From contig JBGPBY010000225.1 of assembly GCA_041481485.1 (NCBI GenBank), positions 1-11,284 of the forward strand: a DNA stretch of 11,284 bases, read 5' to 3'. Below the pieces are notes generated by a model that saw only the letters and a list, made by a program, of their open reading frames with translations, was not told the DNA's origin and did no database searches. The position numbers and the translations under genes are program-made. Origin of the DNA: JBGPBY01 sp041481485. Lineage in GTDB: Bacteria > Acidobacteriota > Terriglobia > 20CM-2-55-15. Below are positions 1 to 6,486 of the stretch, piece by piece (position 1 is the stretch's first letter; the number at the start of each line of letters is the position of its first letter).

Positions 1-645
1 AAATAGTGTCGTCGTACCGTTGCGCTTGTAATCGTGGGTCATCGTGCCGCATCTTCCTTTTTTCATGGGCAGACCGGGTTGAGTTCGATCCAGTGCCTGA
101 ATCTGACTCTTCTCGTCGATGCACAACACCATTACCTTCTCAGGCGGATTTAAATACAAACCCACCACGTCGGTAAGTTTCTCCACGAATTTTGGATCGC
201 GAGAGAGCTTGAATGTCTGACTGAGATGGGGCTTGAGGTTGTGTAATTGCCACAACCGATTCACGGTGTTTTTACTCACGCCTTGAGCACTGGCCATCTC
301 CCGGCAACTCCAATGCGTCATGCCCTTGGGCTTGGTTTGCAGCGTTGCGGCGATGATCGCGTCGCGCTGATCCTGGTCATATTGGTGCTTGCGGCCGCGG
401 CCCTTCTCAATTTCCCACACCGCATCGATGCCTTGTTCCCGCACCCGCCGCCTCCACATGGCAGCAGTATGACGGTTGACGCCAAAAGCGTCTGCGATGT
501 CCAGATCCCGCTTACCCTCAGCCGCCGCGATGACCAGCCGACATCGCAATGCGACCTGTTGCGAGGTTCCATGCGCCGCCTGCCACTGACGGAGTTGGGT
601 TTGTTCTGCCGTCGACAACTCCAAGGGCTGCGTCTTTTTCGCCAT
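1..645 (-). CDS. IS630-family transposase, N-terminal 215 residues (cut by window edge)
   Basis: An open frame runs uninterrupted from ATG at 645 to the window edge, giving 215 residues starting MAKKTQPLELSTAEQ. Residues about 10-75 form a helix-turn-helix of the Tc1/IS630 type (ADAFGVNRHTAAMWRRRVRE). A second HTH-like block is at about 108-135 (GMTHWSCREMASAQGVSKNT), the THWS/R motif being typical of this family. The catalytic DDE domain opens with VMVLCIDEKSQIQALDRTQP at about 171-190, whose Asp177 is the expected first catalytic acid. The remaining DDE acids would be encoded to the left of the window. The protein cuts and joins the element at TA targets. No stop or frameshift is seen in the visible part, so it may be intact. 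The longest closed frame in this stretch (318-662, minus) is an out-of-frame shadow. Confidence 0.9.
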   Translation of the reverse strand, partial: MAKKTQPLELSTAEQTQLRQWQAAHGTSQQVALRCRLVIAAAEGKRDLDIADAFGVNRHTAAMWRRRVREQGIDAVWEIEKGRGRKHQYDQDQRDAIIAATLQTKPKGMTHWSCREMASAQGVSKNTVNRLWQLHNLKPHLSQTFKLSRDPKFVEKLTDVVGLYLNPPEKVMVLCIDEKSQIQALDRTQPGLPMKKGRCGTMTHDYKRNGTTTLF

Positions 646-704
646 GAAAGAGTTTCTATCACGGCTACAATAATATGTATAGCTATATGAGGGACACTAC
701 ACTA
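1..704 (-). mobile_element. IS630-family insertion sequence, partial (one end plus 5' part of transposase)
   Basis: The element is recognised from its transposase (separate entry). Its outer end is inferred to lie at about 702-704: read on the minus strand, the sequence begins TAGTGTAGTGTCCCTC, followed by an AT-rich stretch, then the transposase start at 645. IS630/Tc1-mariner elements insert at TA and duplicate it, and a TA dinucleotide sits at 703-704. The other end lies outside the window, so the terminal inverted repeat and target duplication cannot be verified. The element interrupts a small secreted-protein gene that reads in from the right. The family assignment is strong; the exact boundary is inference. 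Confidence 0.8.
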
Positions 705-919
705 GCGAACGCGCCTACGGGAGAACCCTGTTGGATGTTGATTTCCGTGATCGGTTCCAGCAGAGGCTGATTGCAGTTCGAAGGACCTGCCGTTTGCTGT
801 GCGAACAATGAAGGAGCGCCTATCCATACAAGTGCCAGGACGCCGAGCATAATGGAGACCGAGCGGTGGAGTATGACGTACGCTTGCGTCCTCCGTTGGG
901 TTTGCTTGTTCGTATTCAT
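683..919 (-). pseudogene. Small secreted protein gene, interrupted by the IS630 element
   Basis: The start is ATG at 919, preceded by GGAGGGA inside the end of the upstream gene. The ATG overlaps that gene's TGA (ATGA, 916-919), so the two were translationally coupled. The product begins MNTNKQTQRRTQAYVILHR, followed by a hydrophobic segment (SVSIMLGVLALVWIGAPSLFA) and a likely signal-peptidase site before QQTAGPSNC. The mature part reads NCNQPLLEPITEINIQQGSP, then VGAFA, and stops being native near 704, where the IS end begins. The last few residues and the stop at 683-685 come from the IS. About 72 native residues remain and the rest of the gene would lie beyond the element. I do not recognise the family. 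Its position directly after the PD40 protein suggests a partner that is also exported. Confidence 0.7.
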
Positions 920-3069
920 CGTGTCTCCCTCCAAAGCGACGAGAGGTTGTTAATCATCCAAAGCCCCCTGTTTCCCGTGACGTCGCTGAAGATAATCTGG
1001 GAACCGTCCGGACTTAGATTCAGGTTTGGGCGGGTCACCAGGTTCGCCGGTTCGGACTTACCGCCTTCCGGAGGGATACGCATGATCTGATCGGAGTTAG
1101 CGGTATAGAGAATCCCTGTCTTGGTCCAAGCTATAAAACTCGGCTCTGACGGCACGAGTTCTCGATAGTCACTTCCGTCAATACCGACTCGAGCGAGGAC
1201 CCGGCCTTTCAATTTGGAGCGTGATGGCACAACCATCGCGAGCGAGCGCCCATCGGGGCTGATGGCAAGAGGCCCGAAATAAATGTCAGAAGCCGCGCTT
1301 GACCAGATGTGGCGCTGATCACCGGTGAGGAGGTCGAATCCAACAATACTGCCGCTCTTCTTCTCTCGATCGAATGTGGCCAGGTAAAGCGTCCTGTCAT
1401 CCGGCGCCAAAGCCCGGCCTGTAATGTTTACAGGAAGGGCGGAGTGTGTTGTCACTTCTATCGATTTGGACTCGCCAGTTTTCAGGTTCACCACGGTGGC
1501 GCCGATCAAGATGCTTTTGCCGTCGTGGAACCAGATCGGAGCGATGCCAATGCCAGCTATCGCATTGCCGGCGATCGGATGCTCGACTTCCTCATGCGTT
1601 TCGATCGAATGGACAACGAGGTCGTAAACGAGATTCTGGCTCGACGTGTTCGTGTTGCCAGTTTTCGGCCGCCTTCTCATGAACGCAATGAACTTGCCAT
1701 CCGGTGACCAGTTCGGCGCCGTATTCGCGCCCGCGGAGGTTTCCGTAAGCCGCCGTGCAGGCCCGGGCACTCCATTTTCCCGCGTCTGCAAGTCGGCTAT
1801 GAAAACATCGGAATCGTTGGATCCACCGTTGTATCTTTGTTGGTAGTAATACGATCCGGACCGCGATATGCCCAGTGGATCGATCCGGCCTGGAAACGAG
1901 ACTGGCACAGGCTCCGGAGTGCCGGTGGCTTCACCGTTTCTCACTTCCACAGACCACAGCCCGAAGGTGCCGACACGATCTCCGAGACTGCGGTCGCTCA
2001 GAAACACAATGTGAGTACCATCCTCAGTCCATACCGGGGCATCATTGATACCCGCGTTTCTGGTCACAATGTGTTCGCTGCCCGAGCCATCGACGGGGAG
2101 CACGTAGATATACTGGTCCGTCGAGGCCGGCGGGCTCTGACGCGTAGGCGCCTTGGCCGGGTTCACAGCCAGCGCGGAATATGCGATGTAGCGGCCGTCC
2201 GGGGAAGCGGTTGGCCGGCCGAGAACACCGTAGAACCGCCACTGAAGAGACACGATCTGTTTCAACGATCCACTGACCCATAGCCGGGCAATCTGCCAGG
2301 TTTTATCGCGTTTTGAAAGCACTGCCAGGAATGAATCGTTGTCCACCCATGTTACCGGTTCGACCCAGTCGAACTCCGCATTCAGTTTCAGCAGCACCGT
2401 AGGCTTTGCACCCTGCGTATTCGTCATGACGCGAAGTTCATAACCGGTGTCTTCCTTGGTTTCCTTCTTTGCCGTGTCCCACAGATATACGACTCGCCGC
2501 AAATCCGGGGACAGCGCTCCCCATTCCGCATACTCGTTCGAGTCATCAAAAGTTCCGGGCTTCGCCATAAGCCGCGTCAGACGTCCAGTCGTCAGATCGC
2601 GGATCGCCAGATCGCCGCTGTCCCAATCGGCCGCCACCATGAAGCGGCCATCCGCGCTGATCGAGGACTCTGGGTCGTTGCAGCCGGTGCACGTCTTCAC
2701 CTGAATTGTCTGGATACCGGAACTCGGCGACCCGCCCAACTCGGCCAGACGACGCCGGGCCGCGGCGGAGACTTCCTTTTGGTTGTCGAATTTGCGAACG
2801 ATCTCTTCGTAGGTGGCACGAGCCCGCTCTCCGCCCTGGGCCTCTTGCGCCTGCGCCAGGTGCAGCAACGCGCGGGCGGCAAGCGCTCGATCGGAGCTCT
2901 CCGCCACTTCCTCAAACAAGGGCAGGGCGTGCGCGAAGTCGCGTTTCGATTCGATCATGTCAATCGCCTGTTGCAGCTTCCGCTCGCCGGCCGTGTCGCT
3001 GGCCGCGAGAGTGATCGTCAACAGAACCGCAGCCATTAGGGTTAGTATCGCCGTCATTCTTCCAGTCAT
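916..3069 (-). CDS. Secreted TPR / PD40 beta-propeller protein (TolB-like repeats), 717 aa
   Basis: The start at 3069 is supported by an excellent GAGGAGGA ribosome binding site six bases or so upstream. Residues 1-23 look like a signal peptide (MTGRMTAILTLMAAVLLTIT). Residues about 28-110 are alpha-helical and TPR-like (two to three helix pairs with ALPLFEEVAES and ALLHLAQAQEAQGG). The rest is a series of PD40/WD40-like blades marked by SxDG motifs: ISADGRF (137), LSPDLRR (186), ASPDGRYIAY (288), WTEDGTHIVF (347), WSPDGKFIAF (454), WFHDGKSILI (513), LAPDDRTLYL (554), ISPDGRSLAM (603), LSPDGSQIIF (685). Such propellers usually bind proteins or glycans in the periplasm or outside the cell; no catalytic residues are apparent. 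An odd CTGC pair lies at 127-130, just before the first blade. The gene lies 106 bp downstream of the response regulator and has its own promoter region with direct repeats. Its stop overlaps the start of the next gene. The exact function is unknown. Confidence 0.88.
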   Translation of the reverse strand: MTGRMTAILTLMAAVLLTITLAASDTAGERKLQQAIDMIESKRDFAHALPLFEEVAESSDRALAARALLHLAQAQEAQGGERARATYEEIVRKFDNQKEVSAAARRRLAELGGSPSSGIQTIQVKTCTGCNDPESSISADGRFMVAADWDSGDLAIRDLTTGRLTRLMAKPGTFDDSNEYAEWGALSPDLRRVVYLWDTAKKETKEDTGYELRVMTNTQGAKPTVLLKLNAEFDWVEPVTWVDNDSFLAVLSKRDKTWQIARLWVSGSLKQIVSLQWRFYGVLGRPTASPDGRYIAYSALAVNPAKAPTRQSPPASTDQYIYVLPVDGSGSEHIVTRNAGINDAPVWTEDGTHIVFLSDRSLGDRVGTFGLWSVEVRNGEATGTPEPVPVSFPGRIDPLGISRSGSYYYQQRYNGGSNDSDVFIADLQTRENGVPGPARRLTETSAGANTAPNWSPDGKFIAFMRRRPKTGNTNTSSQNLVYDLVVHSIETHEEVEHPIAGNAIAGIGIAPIWFHDGKSILIGATVVNLKTGESKSIEVTTHSALPVNITGRALAPDDRTLYLATFDREKKSGSIVGFDLLTGDQRHIWSSAASDIYFGPLAISPDGRSLAMVVPSRSKLKGRVLARVGIDGSDYRELVPSEPSFIAWTKTGILYTANSDQIMRIPPEGGKSEPANLVTRPNLNLSPDGSQIIFSDVTGNRGLWMINNLSSLWRETR

Positions 3070-3116
3070 GGTGTTCCTCCTCGCGGGCTACTATCCGACA
3101 GGCCAGTCTTTCGAGG

Positions 3117-3152
3117 TGTCACGCGCAAGTCATCTTTTGTCAGGAATTGTAA
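3117..3152 (-). promoter_or_regulatory. Four tandem TGTCA-type direct repeats upstream of the PD40 gene (putative response-regulator box)
   Basis: Read on the plus strand, half-sites TGTCA (3117-3121), AGTCA (3128-3132), TGTCA (3138-3142) and TGTAA (3148-3152) follow each other at 11, 10 and 10 bp. This is the one-helical-turn direct-repeat layout bound by PhoB/OmpR-family regulators, and the half-site resembles the TGTCA of the classical Pho box. On the minus strand the distal pair reads TTACAATTCCTGAC, nearly identical to the site upstream of the adjacent histidine kinase operon. It lies about 48-83 bp before the PD40 start, consistent with activation. Binding by the neighbouring regulator is inference. 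Confidence 0.5.
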
Positions 3153-3175
3153 AGTCCATCCAGCGTCTCTGCCCT

Positions 3176-3865
3176 TCATCCCACAAACTTATAGCCCTCG
3201 CCGTAAATCGAAAGAATGTGGCGGGGATCGGCCGGTTTTTCCTCGAGCTTCTGCCTCAGGCGGAGGATGTGATTGTCCACGGTGCGTGTTGTCGGGTAGT
3301 GCTCATAGCCCCACACTTCATCCAGCAGGCGGTCGCGAGTGACGATTTCGCCGCGGTGCCGGGCCAGCAGGTGCAGCACCTCAATTTCCTTGCCGGTTAG
3401 CTCCAAACGGCGGCCTCGGCGCGTCACTTCGTGTTTCTCGAAGTCCACTTCGACTTCGCCGAACCGCAGTATCGATTCACCTTGCGCCGCAACGGGGGTG
3501 TGTCGTCTCAACCTGACGCGGATACGCGCCAGCAGCTCGCGGACGCCGAATGGTTTGGTGACGTAGTCGTCCGCGCCGATCTCCAGGCCGACAACGCGAT
3601 CCACTTCCTCGGATCGCGCGGTCAGCATGATGATCGGTGAGTCGAAGCCCTTGCGGCGCAACTCACGGCACACATCAAACCCATTCATGCCCGGCAGCAT
3701 GACGTCCAACAACACCAGATCCGGACGCTGGCTGAGGGCTTCCGCAATCCCGGTATCCCCGCGCGCCGCGGTCAGAACGCCAAACCCCTCGTCCTTCAAG
3801 TTCACCGTGAGGCCGCGAACCAGATCGGGCTCGTCTTCAATAATCAGAATGCGTTGCTCGTTCAT
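3176..3865 (-). CDS. OmpR/PhoB-family two-component response regulator
   Basis: This 229-aa protein has a complete N-terminal receiver domain (residues 4-116) and a C-terminal winged-helix DNA-binding domain (about 130-229). Receiver residues are all present: acidic pair E10/D11, phospho-acceptor D54 in LVLLDVMLPGMNG, T82 in IIMLTAR, Y101 and K104 in DDYVTKPF. The DNA-binding part carries the usual LTGKEIEVLHLLARH, RDRLLDEVWGY and RTVDNHILRLRQKLE signatures and ends in GYKFVG. Upon phosphorylation by the partner kinase it should dimerise and bind direct repeats about 10-11 bp apart. The start ATG at 3865 overlaps the stop of the upstream histidine kinase (ATGA, 3862-3865), with an AAGGTGAG-like ribosome site before it. 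The two are therefore translationally coupled, and the regulator's target repeats are probably the ones at 3117-3152 and 5560-5574. Confidence 0.96.
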   Translation of the reverse strand: MNEQRILIIEDEPDLVRGLTVNLKDEGFGVLTAARGDTGIAEALSQRPDLVLLDVMLPGMNGFDVCRELRRKGFDSPIIMLTARSEEVDRVVGLEIGADDYVTKPFGVRELLARIRVRLRRHTPVAAQGESILRFGEVEVDFEKHEVTRRGRRLELTGKEIEVLHLLARHRGEIVTRDRLLDEVWGYEHYPTTRTVDNHILRLRQKLEEKPADPRHILSIYGEGYKFVG

Positions 3866-5523
3866 GAACTCACCTTGGGAAAGACCAGACGGAAGCGGCT
3901 GCCCTGCCCCAGCTCGCTCTCCACTTCGGCGCGCCCGCCGTGAGCGTCCATGATGTGCCGCACGAGGAATAGCCCCAAACCGTATCCTCCTTTGCCGCTG
4001 CCGTTCGCGACGCGATAGAAGCGTTCGAAAATCTTTTGCTGCTCCGTGGCCGCAATACCCACACCGTGGTCTTCCACTTCTATCGCGACGCTCCCGTTAG
4101 ACGCCGCCAGCCGCACCGCAATGTCGCGCGACTCTCCCGAGTACTTCACGGCGTTGTCGATGAGGTTGACCAGCGCCTGAGACAGCGCCGCAGGATCAAA
4201 ACGCACGAAAGGTGCATCTTCCGGCACTGCTTCCTGGAGTGAAAATCCGGCACGCTCAAGATATTCACGATAGTCCTCCACAACGCGGGCCACGACGGGC
4301 GCGGGATCTCCCTCTTTCAGGTTGTAGATCTGGTCGCCGCGCTCGACGCGAGAAAACGTCAGGATCTGCTCCACCAGCCGGCCCAGGCGGTCGCTCTCTC
4401 TCATGATGATCCGAGTAAAGTCCGCGCGTTCTTCTTCCTTGAATCCGGCATGGCGAAGCAAGGTCTCACTGTAGAGCCGTATCAGCGTGATCGGCGTCTT
4501 CAGTTCGTGCGACACGCTGCTGACAAAATCCGAACGCAGGCGATTGGTGCGCGTCTCGCGCGAAACGTCGCGCAGAAGCAGCAGCACTCCGGACGAGAGC
4601 ATCAGAACCACAAGCGCGATGGCTCCGCCGTAAAACCAGGCGCCGCCAGCCTTCGTACCATTCATTCCCAATCGCGTTTGGATTGGAGGTAACAGAGTGC
4701 TCTTGATCCAGCCATCGTTGACCACGAATCCCTGGATGCGGTCCGGGCCGTCCGCCCGGTAGAAAATGCGTTGCGGTCCGATTGTGAACGGGTAGATCGC
4801 ATTCTCCGCGAGGACGCCAGGTGGCTTGAACTGCTCTTCCAGTTCTCGAGCGAATCGGAATTGATCGAGATAGGACGAGGGCCGGTTCGGAGCCAGTTCC
4901 TCGAGAAGCGGCTCCGCAACATCGGCAGCGAGGTCCCAGCGGCCCGACACAATCTTTTCGTAAAGACCCGCGGTGTCGCCCGCGAACCTTGCCGCCACGA
5001 TCCCATAGGGTCGATGGTACAAATCAAAGTCGTCTGGATAGAGCGCCGCAACCTTCCGCCACGTTTCGCGCGCTTCTTCCTCGTGTCCGAGCAGCGAGAG
5101 GCACCTGGCAATCCGTGCCAGCGCGAGGCTCTCGCGATTGTGTCCGGCCAGGAGCTTTCGGTACGACTCGAGCGCCAGTTCTGGCCGCGCCGACTCCAGG
5201 CGTTCGGCTTCCAGAAACTCCTCGGGAACAGCTTCAGGCACAGGCGAATGCACCGCCGGATGAACCACCTCTCCGTTTTCGATCGTGAAGAAGTATTGCG
5301 CTACAGGATGGGCGCCGTCAGCGAATGCCTTCCGGGCAGCGTCCTCCGTTGCGGCTTTGAGCTCATTGTCCAGGTTCTTCGCCTGCAGGTCCGACAGGTT
5401 CTGCCGCAGAAGTTCAAAGGAGTAGACACCCAACACCACCAGCGCCGCCGCAGGCAGCACGATTGTCACCGCATATATAAGGATGGCACGCCTATAGAGG
5501 TGCCGAATCTCCTGCAGTCTCAT
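3862..5523 (-). CDS. Membrane sensor histidine kinase with TPR-like extracytoplasmic domain
   Basis: This 553-aa kinase is the partner of the response regulator. A first membrane helix lies at about 13-35, an extracytoplasmic region at about 36-295, and a second helix at about 296-318. The HisKA domain has phospho-accepting His339 in VSSVSHELKTPITLIRLYSE. The HATPase domain has the N box LVNLIDNAVKYS (451-462), G1 box EDHGVGI (484-490), F box FERFYR (499-504) and G2 box GKGGYGLGL (510-518). The sensor region is unusually large and includes a TPR-like helical stretch at about 103-175 (ESLALARIARCLSLLGHEEE and neighbours), rather than PAS or Cache. There is no clear HAMP domain; the link after helix 2 is short. 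The start at 5523 gives a sensible positively charged N-terminus (MRLQEIRHLYRR), but the ribosome site is weak. The ligand is unknown; a protein or peptide is plausible. Confidence 0.95.
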   Translation of the reverse strand: MRLQEIRHLYRRAILIYAVTIVLPAAALVVLGVYSFELLRQNLSDLQAKNLDNELKAATEDAARKAFADGAHPVAQYFFTIENGEVVHPAVHSPVPEAVPEEFLEAERLESARPELALESYRKLLAGHNRESLALARIARCLSLLGHEEEARETWRKVAALYPDDFDLYHRPYGIVAARFAGDTAGLYEKIVSGRWDLAADVAEPLLEELAPNRPSSYLDQFRFARELEEQFKPPGVLAENAIYPFTIGPQRIFYRADGPDRIQGFVVNDGWIKSTLLPPIQTRLGMNGTKAGGAWFYGGAIALVVLMLSSGVLLLLRDVSRETRTNRLRSDFVSSVSHELKTPITLIRLYSETLLRHAGFKEEERADFTRIIMRESDRLGRLVEQILTFSRVERGDQIYNLKEGDPAPVVARVVEDYREYLERAGFSLQEAVPEDAPFVRFDPAALSQALVNLIDNAVKYSGESRDIAVRLAASNGSVAIEVEDHGVGIAATEQQKIFERFYRVANGSGKGGYGLGLFLVRHIMDAHGGRAEVESELGQGSRFRLVFPKVSS

Positions 5524-5559
5524 TGCAGGCCGAGACTACCACACGGCTGATTCTGCAAA

Positions 5560-5574
5560 AGTCACGAATTGTCA
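5560..5574 (-). promoter_or_regulatory. Direct-repeat box upstream of the HK-RR operon (putative autoregulatory site)
   Basis: On the plus strand the half-sites AGTCA (5560-5564) and TGTCA (5570-5574) are 10 bp apart, and the longer word GTCACGA is exactly repeated at 5561 and 5571. On the minus strand this reads TGACAATTCGTGAC, sharing 12 of 14 bases with the PD40 upstream site. It lies about 37-52 bp before the kinase start, in the 74-bp gap behind the VOC gene. A role as the response regulator's own binding site is inferred. Confidence 0.45.
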
Positions 5575-5597
5575 CGAGAACGCGCTCCCAGTTAGGC

Positions 5598-6425
5598 CTA
5601 CACCTTATTGAGACCTTCCGTCAATTCGATGGAGGTTCCCCATGGATCGGTGAGAGAGGCGGTCGCAATCCCCGACGGCTGCTTCGTGTACGGAACATCG
5701 AGCTTGACGCCGTTCGCCTCAAGCTTCTTGCAGAAGGCTTCGAGATTTCGAACTTCCAGACCGATGTGATCGAGCATGCGGCCCTTTAGGGGCGGAAGCG
5801 CCTGAGGCGATGCGGAAAAATTAAAATTGATTCCCGGCAGGTCGACCGCGTCATAACGCCATCGTTTCCCCGCGACACCGCCAAACATCTGCGCGTACCA
5901 GGCCTTCGCCTTCGCTTCGGAACCTTCGGGAACGTACAGATGGATGTGATGAATGGTTACAGGAACGGTAAGCTTTTGGTTATGGCGATCGGCAACGGCG
6001 TCGGCCTTGCCGGCATCGGGCGTGAACGTAAGGTTGGTGGCGGTTTCATCGAACAGCTCAATTCTTTCGCCTTCCGGGGTAAAGATGGACGCAACGCCGA
6101 CATAGCCCGCGAGACGTTCGACCTTAAATCCCGCCTCCTCCAGCTTCTCCAATGACTGCACTCTGAACGCGACGTGATCCAACACAGATCCGTTGCTGCC
6201 GGCTGACGGGTTGCCCTGTTCCAGAAGGACAAGCGCATCAGGAAACTTCACGACTTCCGTTGTTCCGAGCTTCGCAGATTTGCCGCCAAGCGCGACCCAG
6301 AACTTCTTATTCGCTTCGACATCGCGTACCTTGTAATGCAGATGACCCATCGCAACTCCGGAGGAGTTCGGCGGAGACAACTGCGCCAGGAAAGCAACGA
6401 TCATGAGCGTGAGTTGGAAAAACAT
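5598..6425 (-). CDS. Exported double-domain VOC (glyoxalase/bleomycin-resistance fold) protein
   Basis: The 275-aa product has a hydrophobic N-terminus (MFFQLTLMIVAFLAQL), suggesting export, followed by two vicinal-oxygen-chelate domains. Domain 1 (about 26-135) has His28, His84 (VLDHVAFRV) and Glu123 (GERIELFDE). Domain 2 (about 155-272) has His160 (HHIHLYV), His220 (MLDHIGLEV) and Glu267 (PWGTSIELTEG). These are the positions where VOC enzymes usually place metal ligands, so each domain may bind a divalent metal. VOC proteins include glyoxalases, extradiol dioxygenases, isomerases and resistance proteins, and the sequence alone does not say which applies here. The alternative start Met26 (MGHLHYKV) would give a cytoplasmic protein, and the ribosome site before 6425 is weak, so export is not certain. 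It is transcribed divergently from the gene starting at 6487 with a 61-bp shared promoter region. Confidence 0.85.
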   Translation of the reverse strand: MFFQLTLMIVAFLAQLSPPNSSGVAMGHLHYKVRDVEANKKFWVALGGKSAKLGTTEVVKFPDALVLLEQGNPSAGSNGSVLDHVAFRVQSLEKLEEAGFKVERLAGYVGVASIFTPEGERIELFDETATNLTFTPDAGKADAVADRHNQKLTVPVTIHHIHLYVPEGSEAKAKAWYAQMFGGVAGKRWRYDAVDLPGINFNFSASPQALPPLKGRMLDHIGLEVRNLEAFCKKLEANGVKLDVPYTKQPSGIATASLTDPWGTSIELTEGLNKV

Positions 6426-6486
6426 TTCGCATAGCCTATATCGCGCTCATACCGAGCTCAAAGATGAATTGAAGGCCGGAGGTTTC

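Noticed and set aside
318..662. Open frame of 114 codons on the minus strand at the left end
   Set aside because: It is out of frame with the clear IS630 transposase that starts at 645 and runs to the edge, and its arginine/serine-rich composition is typical of a shadow frame.
4771..5550. Long open frame (259 codons) on the plus strand opposite the histidine kinase
   Set aside because: It lies fully antisense to a kinase with intact motifs, has arginine-rich low-information composition and no ribosome site.
6403..6486. Upstream start for the 601-aa gene
   Set aside because: It would overlap the divergent VOC gene and place a polar 28-residue extension before a good signal peptide that has its own GGAGG site.
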